Assembly: GCA_965661345.1 (NCBI GenBank) | Contig: CBFIDK010000003.1 | Location: 106,424 to 170,423, forward strand | Source: GCA-2862585 sp965661345 | Lineage (GTDB): Bacteria > Bacteroidota > Bacteroidia > Flavobacteriales > UBA7312 | Direction of reading: 5' to 3' | DNA: 64,000 bases | Shown: in pieces, positions 45,245-52,304 of the stretch | How the letters are laid out: every line of letters starts with the position of its first letter | Numbering within the stretch: position 1 is the stretch's first letter | The notes under the pieces: model-generated | What the model saw: the letters and a program-made list of their open reading frames with translations, nothing else | Database searches by the model: none | What the model was told of the DNA's origin: nothing | Position numbers and translations under genes: made by a program

Positions 45245-46882
45245 CTATTTAAGGTTTTTCACATCAACTAAAAATAAATGCCTTGCTATTTTAAAATCCT
45301 TAGTCCATATACTTATGTCAAGTTCTTTCCATTCGCTAGTCGGATATATCCAGTTGTAGCTGTTTTTGGCATTTGTAATTTTAATTGGCATATCGAAACC
45401 ATCGATAGCATTCCATCTGTATTTTAGTGTTTTTTGTTTCCCCCAACCTATGAGTTCATATTCAAATTGAGGGAGTTTTGAATTGTATAAGTATTGCTCA
45501 AAGAAATTATCGAAATTCTTTCCGCTTTTTTCATTTATAAAATCAAAAATATCTCTTCCGTCTATCGTCTGGTATTTAAATTCTTGTGTCATCGATTTAA
45601 TGATGTCAAACCAAAGCGTGTCATTTTCAATAAGGCTTCTAAGGGTATGAAGCATTGCGCTGCCTTTAACATACATGTCGCTACTCCCCTTGTGATGCAC
45701 ATCTGGAATTCCAACAATTGGCCGCCTGTTTTGGGTTTTTGACATCTGATTTTCTACATATTTAATCATGGTGTCGTAGCCATACATACATTCAACAAAC
45801 AACAGCTCAGAATAGGTACAAAAGGTTTCTTGTATCCACATATCAGCAATATCATTGGCTGTAATGCTATTCCCCCACCATTCGTGCCCAGTTTCATGAA
45901 CAATGATATAATCAAATTTTAACCCCGCCGTATAATTTAAACTGCCTAAATACCCTTCTCTGAATTTATTACCATAGGCAATGGCACTTTGGTGTTCCAT
46001 TCCTAAATAGGGTGTTTCTACTAATGCGTATCCGTCATTCCAAAATGGATATGGCCCAAAATAGCGTTCAAAACATTCAATGGTTGGTTTTACTTGCTCA
46101 AAATGCTTTTTGGCTTTCTCTTCATTATAGGACAATACATAATAGTCTAAATCTAATGTGTCTTTTCCGCTAACATATTTATCAGAGAAATGCGTGTATT
46201 TACCAATGTTCAAAGAAACATCGTAATTGTTAATGGGGTACGATACAAACCAATGAAAAGTGTTAAACAATTTTGTTGATTTTCGTAAATCGTGAAAAAT
46301 CAGGTTTCCGTTTGAAATGCATTGTAAATCTCCAGGGACTTGACAACTAATAAGCATACTGTCTGGCTCATCTGATTGATGGTCTTTGTTTGGCCACCAA
46401 GAACTTGCCCCTAATCCCTGGCACGAAACCCCTATCCAATCCAATCCATTTTTATCTTTCTCCCATGAAAAACCACCATCCCAAGGCGGATAGACGGCTT
46501 CTTTAGGATTACCACTATAGTAGACTCTAACGAACACATTCTCACCTTCTTGAACCTCTCTGTCTAAGGTGATGAAAACAGCATTGTATTCTCTTTTAAA
46601 TGATTGTTGCTTGCCTTCAAATTGAATTTCTCTGATACTCATGTTTTCAAATAAATCTATCTGAAAGGTTTTAAAGTTTGAAAGCACATCAAAGTGAATC
46701 TCTGAATACCCTTTTATGAATTTATCTTCAGGCTCCACAGAAATATTTAGATGGTAGTAACTTACATCGTAACAATTTCTAAATTCAGATAAATAGCCAC
46801 GTAAACTATCGGCTCTACCAAATTCTTGGGCAATACTGAATAAGGATTGAAATAGTAGTATGATTAAAATGGTTTTTTTCAT
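45245..46882 (-). CDS. Exported M1-family aminopeptidase
   Basis: A 545-residue zinc aminopeptidase (signal peptide MKKTILIILLFQSLFSIAQ). N-terminal beta domain is about 35-240. The catalytic domain has the substrate-binding GMEH (a variant of GAMEN) followed by the zinc site H-E-T-G-H (His329, Glu330, His333) and Glu352 (x18 spacing), plus a Tyr in the later segment. It is short for M1 and lacks the C-terminal ARM-like domain. No T9SS domain is present, so it is periplasmic. It probably trims peptides for uptake. It is the larger of two genes between rpmB and rpmG. Confidence 0.88.
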   Translation of the reverse strand: MKKTILIILLFQSLFSIAQEFGRADSLRGYLSEFRNCYDVSYYHLNISVEPEDKFIKGYSEIHFDVLSNFKTFQIDLFENMSIREIQFEGKQQSFKREYNAVFITLDREVQEGENVFVRVYYSGNPKEAVYPPWDGGFSWEKDKNGLDWIGVSCQGLGASSWWPNKDHQSDEPDSMLISCQVPGDLQCISNGNLIFHDLRKSTKLFNTFHWFVSYPINNYDVSLNIGKYTHFSDKYVSGKDTLDLDYYVLSYNEEKAKKHFEQVKPTIECFERYFGPYPFWNDGYALVETPYLGMEHQSAIAYGNKFREGYLGSLNYTAGLKFDYIIVHETGHEWWGNSITANDIADMWIQETFCTYSELLFVECMYGYDTMIKYVENQMSKTQNRRPIVGIPDVHHKGSSDMYVKGSAMLHTLRSLIENDTLWFDIIKSMTQEFKYQTIDGRDIFDFINEKSGKNFDNFFEQYLYNSKLPQFEYELIGWGKQKTLKYRWNAIDGFDMPIKITNAKNSYNWIYPTSEWKELDISIWTKDFKIARHLFLVDVKNLK

Positions 46883-46902
46883 GTGCTTAATTTAGTGTGT
46901 GG

Positions 46903-47514
46903 TTACAGAGTTAATGTCAATGTACAAGTTTCATTCACCAACAATGCTGAGGCTGTAATGGTTACTATAGCAGTTTCTTCATTTTGCAATACACCACTTC
47001 CGCTTATTGTAACCAACGAAAACTCCATAAATGAAACATCTTGTGATGGAATAAATATGAGTCCATCACTACTAACTGTGGCGTTTAAAACAAATATACC
47101 AAAATCAATTACTAAATCACCTTCATTATCACCATTTTCTAATGTCACTTCACTAGGAACTATAGCCCCTAAAATAAAGCCGTCACATTCGGAATCAACA
47201 TTCCAAGTATTAACCATAATCTGACTAGAATATACACAACTGCCATCATCTATTGTTACATCCGGATCATAATTAAATGCTGTTTCATCGGTACATCCGT
47301 AACAATCGTAATTACATGACTCATTATCTTGATTGGCTAACGGATTGAAATTACAGGCAGTATCCACCATACAACCAAAAACTAAGGCAACATTATCGCC
47401 ACCGTTTTGTCCAGAATTATCAGTATTACTTTCTTCTTCTTGCTTTTTACAAGCGGTTGCTAATAAGCCTATTGCAGCAAATAGTAATACATATTTTTTA
47501 AGATTGAGTTTCAT
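46903..47514 (-). CDS. Lipoprotein with two Cys-rich CTD/DGSC motifs
   Basis: A 203-residue lipoprotein read from the ATG at 47514 (lipobox LLATAC, Cys22); the in-frame ATG at 47595 would overlap the rpmB terminator. After a linker (KKQEEESNTDNSGQNGG) come two Cys motifs, residues 48-67 (CMVDTACNFNPLANQDNESC) and 74-93 (CTDETAFNYDPDVTIDDGSC). The C-terminal about 100 residues form a beta domain of lipocalin/META-like pattern (NTWNVDSECDGFILGAIVP, ETAIVTITASALLVNETCTL). The acidic stretch after Cys22 resembles lipoprotein export signals that move Bacteroidota lipoproteins to the cell surface. It lies 20 bases upstream of the M1 peptidase. Confidence 0.65.
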   Translation of the reverse strand: MKLNLKKYVLLFAAIGLLATACKKQEEESNTDNSGQNGGDNVALVFGCMVDTACNFNPLANQDNESCNYDCYGCTDETAFNYDPDVTIDDGSCVYSSQIMVNTWNVDSECDGFILGAIVPSEVTLENGDNEGDLVIDFGIFVLNATVSSDGLIFIPSQDVSFMEFSLVTISGSGVLQNEETAIVTITASALLVNETCTLTLTL

Positions 47515-47539
47515 GTTGAATTCTTGTGATGTGGTTAAA

Positions 47540-47572
47540 AAAAAAGTTGTTACCAAATGTAACAACTTTTTT
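47540..47572 (-). terminator. Strong terminator after rpmB
   Basis: A perfect 14-bp inverted repeat (arms 47540-47553 and 47559-47572, loop of five) followed on the minus strand by a run of ten Ts. It stands 27 bases past the rpmB stop and before the inserted lipoprotein gene, so the normal rpmB-rpmG operon is interrupted here. Confidence 0.85.
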
Positions 47573-47599
47573 AAATCTATATATAGTATTGACAAGATT

Positions 47600-47839
47600 T
47601 TAAATCAAAACATTGTCATTTGCTAAAGCTTCTTTTAATACGGCAGTGATGCCTTTTTTGTCAATAGTTCTTAGAGCATTTGTAGATACTTTTAAAGTAA
47701 TCCACTCACCTGATTCAGGGATAAAGAACTTTTTAGTTTGTAAGTTTGGATAAAACTTTCTTTTAGTCTTTTTGTTAGAGTGAGAAACATTGTTTCCAGC
47801 CATTACTTTTTTTCCTGTGATATCGCAAATTCTTGCCAT
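47600..47839 (-). CDS. rpmB: 50S ribosomal protein L28
   Basis: A 79-residue ribosomal protein: MARICDITGKKVMAGNNVSH, SNKKTKRKFYPNLQTKKFFI and STNALRTIDKKGITAVLKEA. Length and termini are as in other Bacteroidota. It is followed by a strong terminator, not by rpmG, and lies 70 bases downstream of cinA. Confidence 0.95.
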   Translation of the reverse strand: MARICDITGKKVMAGNNVSHSNKKTKRKFYPNLQTKKFFIPESGEWITLKVSTNALRTIDKKGITAVLKEALANDNVLI

Positions 47840-47909
47840 CTTACTTTTATTTATAACAATTTAGGGATGCAAATATAAATTTATTTATTGAAAAAACTAA
47901 TGTATAATT

Positions 47910-49136
47910 TTAGAATAAACTAATAAGATAATTAAGAACTTTGTTAGAAGCTCTCTGTATATTTTCTTGTCTTGATGTGTTAAAAACTACGGTTTGACTA
48001 AAAACTTCATTTGGGGTAGCCACTGCAAAGCAAATGGTTCCTCCTTTTACACCATCTAAATCTTCATTAGACGCTAATCCTGAGGTTGCTACGGCATAGT
48101 CACTATTAAAAATCTTTTTTGAGGATAAGGCCATTTCACACACAACTTCTTCACTTACCACTCCAAAGGTTGATATTAATTCAGGGCTTATATTTAGCAT
48201 TTCCTCTTTAACTTGCGTAGAATAAGCCACCAAAGAGCCCAAAAAGTATGAAGAACTACCACTTATGGAAGTTAACATTTTAGCAATATTGCCACCTGTG
48301 CAGCTTTCAGCAGTTGAAATTGTTGCTTTTTTCTGAAACAAAAGTTCGGCAACAACTTCTTCACTTAGTCTTTTCTGAACAGGCGAATAGTATTTTCCTA
48401 ACAAAGGTTTTAAACTTTGAATATTTTTATCAATTATATTTTCAAGGAATAGCTTGTCCGTTCCTCTTACCGAAAGACGCAACATTAGACAAGAAATTGA
48501 AGGTAAATAGGCAAGTTTAATTTCTTTTGGCAAAGCTTCTTCCCATTCTGCTATGGTTTCTGCTAAAACAGATTCTATAACTCCTCTAGTGTATACTGTT
48601 TTGTGAACAATTTCTAGTAGATTATACTTTCTCTTTAGTTCATTTATTACAAAAAGCATCATGTTTTTCATTTCATGCGGGACTCCTGGCATTGATACAA
48701 TGACTTTACCATTGTAATCAAACCACATACCTGGGGCTGTTCCTTTATGATTTGTAATAACTTGACACCGCGACGGGACTAATGCCTGAAGTTTAGTGTA
48801 ATCATTCACTGTCCTGCCTCTTTCTGCAAAATAATGAGTAATTTTAGCTAAAACCTCTTTATTTAAAACCAATTCATCTTCGAAAAAATCACAAAGTGTT
48901 TTTTTTGTAATATCATCTTTTGTAGGACCCAAACCACCCGTGATAAAAACAAAATCTACGTTTTCTAAAGAATTTGAAAGGCAAGATATAATGTGATCAC
49001 TGGAATCAGAAATACTCGTAATCTGATTGACATGAATTCCATTACTCTCTAATTCATTACCTATCCATGCTGAGTTAGTATCTAACGTCTGTCCAATTAA
49101 AATTTCATCTCCAATGGTAATTATATCTGCCTTCAT
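47910..49136 (-). CDS. cinA: CinA-like NMN amidase/pyrophosphatase
   Basis: A 408-residue two-domain protein. The N-terminal MoCF-type domain (about 1-170: MKADIITIGDEILIGQTLDTN, FITGGLGPTKDDITK, VSMPGVPHEMKNMM) is a CinA-type pyrophosphatase. The C-terminal PncC domain (about 250-408: ATISTAESCTGGNIAKMLTSISGSS, YSTQVKEEMLNIS, VATSGLASNEDLDGVKGGTICFAV) deamidates nicotinamide mononucleotide. In many bacteria the deamidase is active and the first half hydrolyses ADP-ribose. It starts six bases after the small lipoprotein gene. Confidence 0.93.
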   Translation of the reverse strand: MKADIITIGDEILIGQTLDTNSAWIGNELESNGIHVNQITSISDSSDHIISCLSNSLENVDFVFITGGLGPTKDDITKKTLCDFFEDELVLNKEVLAKITHYFAERGRTVNDYTKLQALVPSRCQVITNHKGTAPGMWFDYNGKVIVSMPGVPHEMKNMMLFVINELKRKYNLLEIVHKTVYTRGVIESVLAETIAEWEEALPKEIKLAYLPSISCLMLRLSVRGTDKLFLENIIDKNIQSLKPLLGKYYSPVQKRLSEEVVAELLFQKKATISTAESCTGGNIAKMLTSISGSSSYFLGSLVAYSTQVKEEMLNISPELISTFGVVSEEVVCEMALSSKKIFNSDYAVATSGLASNEDLDGVKGGTICFAVATPNEVFSQTVVFNTSRQENIQRASNKVLNYLISLF

Positions 49137-49142
49137 CTATTG

Positions 49143-49553
49143 TTATAATACTTCAGGCTCAACAATAAAGAATGTTTTACTTTCTGAAACTTCAGCACCA
49201 TCAATATCCAATACAGTTAGAGTTAACCTGTATCTTCCTGGCTCTACATCTTGGAATGGCAAAGCTATTGATAGTGAGTCTGAAGAAGATGTTCCAGATA
49301 AATCGTAATCGTTATCAATTTGCCAAGGCGCCGATGAAAGACGAGCATCTTCAAAATCATCAATTACTGATACTCTAAATTTATCTAATCCTTGATCATC
49401 AGAAAATGTATAACTAAAGTTAAGAGTAGCTCCTTCTTGCTTGGTAATTGTTGAACTTTCTAAAGTGAAAGAGGTAATAGTAGGTGCTTCATTTTCGGAT
49501 CCACAAGCACCGAATAATAAAGCGATAACAAAAATTTTGATTGCATTTTTCAT
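49143..49553 (-). CDS. Lipoprotein with Ig-like (DUF4625-like) fold
   Basis: A 136-residue lipoprotein (MKNAIKIFVIALLFGAC, Cys17). The body is a single beta-sandwich: EAPTITSFTLESSTITKQEGATLNFSYTFSDDQGLDKFRVSVIDD ... DVEPGRYRLTLTVLDIDGAEVSESKTFFI, with the PGxYxLTLTVxDxDGxE pattern seen in DUF4625-like lipoproteins. It lies seven bases after the damaged hisS and six before cinA, so the three read as one transcript. Function unknown. Confidence 0.65.
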   Translation of the reverse strand: MKNAIKIFVIALLFGACGSENEAPTITSFTLESSTITKQEGATLNFSYTFSDDQGLDKFRVSVIDDFEDARLSSAPWQIDNDYDLSGTSSSDSLSIALPFQDVEPGRYRLTLTVLDIDGAEVSESKTFFIVEPEVL

Positions 49554-49560
49554 AGTTTAA

Positions 49561-50442
49561 TTATTTAAGGGTTAGTATGAATTCTTCAAAGGTCATGTTT
49601 TTTTGTGAGCCATCAAACATATTTTTAACAGTTATTATGTTTTGTTTAATCTCGTCCTCGCCTATCATGACCACAAATTCAACGCCTTTTTTATCGGCAT
49701 ATTGCATTTGTTTTTTCATTTTTTCATCTGAAGGATAAAGCTCAGATTTGATTCCTTTAGTTCGTAAAACATTTAATAAATTATATGCATAAAAGGCTTC
49801 AGATTCTCCAAAATTTGCAAAGAGTACTTGAGTATTTGAGTTTTTTAATTCTGGAAATAAGTTTAAGGTGTCCAATACCAAACAAATTCTATCAAACCCA
49901 AACGATATTCCAACGCCTGGCATGTTATCAAGCCCAAACACTCCAGTCAAGTTATCATATCTACCTCCCCCTCCTATACTACCAATATTAACATTGTTGG
50001 CAACAACTTCTATAATAGCTCCAGTATAATAGTCGAGTCCTCTTGCTAGGGTTACATCAACTTCCAATTTTGCAGATTTTAAATCAATACTTTTAAAGGA
50101 GTTAAAAATAAAAGACAACTCCTCTACTCCTTTCAAGCCGACTTCAGAATTAGAAAGAAATTCCTTTAGCGCTTTAAGCTTATCATCAGTCGATCCATCG
50201 AGTTCAAACAGCACATCCAGCTTAGCAATAGCGCTGTCTGAAAGCCCTTTGAGTGATAATTCTTGCTTTACTTTCTCTATACCTATTTTATCAAGCTTAT
50301 CGAGCGCAACAGTAATGTCTGTCAGTCTACTTGCCTCTCCTATACTCTCAGCTATGCCACTAAGTATTTTTCTATTATTTATTTTAATTGAAAAGTCATC
50401 TAATTTAAGAGCATCAAAAACTTCATCATACAATTGTATCAA
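49561..50442 (-). pseudogene. hisS: Histidyl-tRNA synthetase, C-terminal part (broken)
   Basis: This reading frame of 293 codons holds the second part of HisRS: the HisA motif RGLDYYTGAIIEV, motif 3 GVGISFGFDRI and the anticodon-binding domain (about 200-293, NTQVLFANFGESEAFYAYNLL to FEEFILTLK). It opens at a TTG read as LIQLYDEVFDALKL, a point that in intact HisRS is internal. The frame carrying the first part ends two codons earlier in a different phase. About 38 residues, the region holding class II motif 2, are missing at the join near 50443. On its own this fragment could not charge tRNA. Confidence 0.85.
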
Positions 50443-50810
50443 TTCCTTCTAAACGGAAAAGTTATATCGTTTCTATTTTGAACAACATAACGAGCAAAAG
50501 GGACTGTTAGGTCGTATCTCAAAGCTTTCTTTGAAATATCAGAAATTAACGCTTTAGAAGTTGTGTTGGCATTAAAGGTTGTTTTTGACAAAAAGTCACC
50601 AGAGTTAAGAATCTTAAAGATAAGCTTATCGCCTTCATCACCATACTTTCCAGTCAAAGTATCAAGGTTTTCCATAGCTGGAGTTTCAATCTGCTCAAAG
50701 CCATATTTTTCAAAGGATTGGTTAATAATTTGAAAAACATAGTTCCTTTTTCTCATTTCAGAAGGAGAAAAATCCCGCGTACCTTTAGGAATTGTTGGTG
50801 ATTTAGCCAT
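50439..50810 (-). pseudogene. hisS: Histidyl-tRNA synthetase, N-terminal part (broken)
   Basis: The 123-residue first part of HisRS, from the ATG at 50810: MAKSPTIPKGTRDFSPSEM, FEKYGFEQIETPAMENLDTLTGKYG (motif 1 region), then KALRYDLTVPFARYVVQNRN and DITFPFRR. The frame stops right after FPFRRN, where intact proteins continue with the motif 2 loop that binds ATP and the adenylate. Together with the C-terminal part it gives about 415 of an expected about 455 residues. This looks like a deletion of roughly 115 bases that also changes phase; a sequencing or assembly error in an essential gene is the main alternative. Confidence 0.85.
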
Positions 50811-50903
50811 TTTTTCTTCGTTATTTACGAGCAAATATCAGAAAAAATAATCTAGTAATCTTTGAAAAAGACTATAATTATTTCAAAATTCACTAAAAAA
50901 GTA

Positions 50904-50933
50904 TTGTGAGGTTATATCTTTTTCAGATATTTG
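50904..50933 (+). promoter_or_regulatory. Promoter of the small barrel protein gene
   Basis: TTG at 50904-50906 and GATATTTG at 50926-50933 (7 of 8 matches to TAnnTTTG), spaced by 19 bases, fit the Bacteroidota consensus. The ATG at 50972 lies 38 bases downstream. Confidence 0.5.
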
Positions 50934-50971
50934 CAAAAAATTAATTAATCTATTTATTCAAACAAAGAATT

Positions 50972-51388
50972 ATGAAAAAAATGCTTTTAACAGCTGCAAT
51001 CGCTTTTACTAGTTTAATCGCTTCTGCACAATTTATGATTACTGCTGACTTAGATCTAGAAGATTTTAGTACTGACAGTATTACTGAAACAACTGATTTC
51101 GGATTTGGTTACATGATCAATGACACTTGGACTGTAGGTGCTACTATCCCTGCTGGTGACAATGAAGATTTCAGAGTATTTGCTCGTTACTACTGGAATG
51201 AGTCAATTTACTTAACTGCAAACACTACAACTGAAGATTTCTCTGACAACTTACGTTTAGGAGCTGGTTATAGTTTTGCTGCTTACGGAAGTTTCTACAT
51301 TGAGCCAAACTACACTTTCTTACTACAAGAAGATGCAGCTGGTGAAAGAAACGGTAAATTAAAATTAGGTCTTGCTTACAGATTCTAA
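50972..51388 (+). CDS. Small outer-membrane beta-barrel protein
   Basis: A 138-residue exported protein (MKKMLLTAAIAFTSLIASAQ). The mature part has about eight short strands with alternating hydrophobics: FGFGYMINDTWTVGATIPAGDNEDFRVFARYYW, SIYLTANTTTEDFSDNLRLGAGYSF, and the last strand KLKLGLAYRF with a C-terminal Phe, the classic signal for outer-membrane assembly. It resembles porin-family/OmpA-like small barrels. It has its own promoter and a strong terminator, and its codon choice (GCT, GGT, ACT rich) hints at high expression. Confidence 0.75.
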   Translation: MKKMLLTAAIAFTSLIASAQFMITADLDLEDFSTDSITETTDFGFGYMINDTWTVGATIPAGDNEDFRVFARYYWNESIYLTANTTTEDFSDNLRLGAGYSFAAYGSFYIEPNYTFLLQEDAAGERNGKLKLGLAYRF

Positions 51389-51405
51389 ATTTTAGACAAA
51401 ACATC

Positions 51406-51439
51406 AAAAAGCGCATCAAAATTGATGCGCTTTTTTTTT
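51406..51439 (+). terminator. Terminator after small barrel gene
   Basis: GC-rich inverted repeat GCGCATCA / TGATGCGC with a four-base loop, extended by A-T pairs on both sides and followed by nine Ts, 18 bases past the stop at 51388. Confidence 0.9.
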
Positions 51440-51497
51440 GTCTTATTATTAGATTATTAGTTAATTTTGTACTCAACTTAAAAACAAACAGCTTTTT

Positions 51498-52187
51498 ATG
51501 ATTTGGTTAATTATTATATTTTTCATGATTGTTGGCGGAATTGTCAGCAGTCGCTTAAAGAATAAGTTTAAAAAATACTCTCAAGTATCTCTAGCAAACG
51601 GTATGACTGGAAAGGAAATTGCCGAAAAAATGCTACTCGACCATGGTATTCGTGATGTAAAAGTTGTATCAGTCCCTGGTAGATTGACCGACCATTACAA
51701 TCCCTCCGATAAAACGGTGAATCTTAGTCCTGATGTATACTCTAGATGTAGCGTTGCCTCTGCTGCCGTTGCAGCACACGAATGCGGACACGCTGTTCAA
51801 CACGCCCAGGCATACTCATGGCTACAATTACGTTCTGCTTTAGTACCAGCCGTTTCATTTAGTACTAAAATGTTGAACTTCATTTTCATAATGATGTTTT
51901 TGGGCGCTGGAGTTCTTGGATGGTTTGGTATTGATACTGCTCTTCTGACAGTAATAGTTTTTCAATCTGCTATTACTCTTTTTACGCTAGTCACTCTTCC
52001 AGTAGAATTTGACGCTAGTAACAGAGCGCTTATCTGGCTTAAACAAAAAAACATTACCACTCAACAAAATCACCCATTAGCTATGGATGCTCTGAAATGG
52101 GCAGCAGGAACATATGTTGTAGCGGCCTTAGCTTCTTTAACTCAATTAGCATATTACATTATGTTATACATGGGTAATAGAGACTAG
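51498..52187 (+). CDS. YugP-like membrane zinc metallopeptidase
   Basis: A 229-residue integral membrane peptidase of the YugP/Zn_peptidase_2 type. An N-terminal helix (MIWLIIIFFMIVGGIVSSRL) is followed by MTGKEIAEKMLLDHGI, SVPGRLTDHYNPSDKTVNLSP and the zinc motif AAHECGHAVQHAQAY (His94, Glu95, His98). Three more helices occupy about 120-140, 145-165 and 198-222. VTLPVEFDASNRALIWL near 180 is also typical and supplies the third ligand. The substrate is unknown. It has its own terminator at 52207-52239. Confidence 0.88.
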   Translation: MIWLIIIFFMIVGGIVSSRLKNKFKKYSQVSLANGMTGKEIAEKMLLDHGIRDVKVVSVPGRLTDHYNPSDKTVNLSPDVYSRCSVASAAVAAHECGHAVQHAQAYSWLQLRSALVPAVSFSTKMLNFIFIMMFLGAGVLGWFGIDTALLTVIVFQSAITLFTLVTLPVEFDASNRALIWLKQKNITTQQNHPLAMDALKWAAGTYVVAALASLTQLAYYIMLYMGNRD

Positions 52188-52206
52188 AGATTAAATGACT
52201 TTAATT

Positions 52207-52239
52207 AAAAAAACCTTACTGAACATGTAAGGTTTTTTT
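52207..52239 (+). terminator. Terminator after YugP-like gene
   Basis: Perfect 13-bp inverted repeat (arms 52207-52219 and 52227-52239, loop of seven) ending in seven Ts, 19 bases beyond the stop at 52187. Confidence 0.88.
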
Positions 52240-52304
52240 GTTTGAACTTAATTTTCAAGAAATAATTCACGAAATTTGTACCTACCAATCATTATTGAAA
52301 AAAA

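Noticed and set aside
50439..50447. Programmed ribosomal frameshift joining the two hisS parts.
   Set aside because: A frameshift would restore phase but not the roughly 38 missing residues with motif 2, and no slippery sequence is seen.
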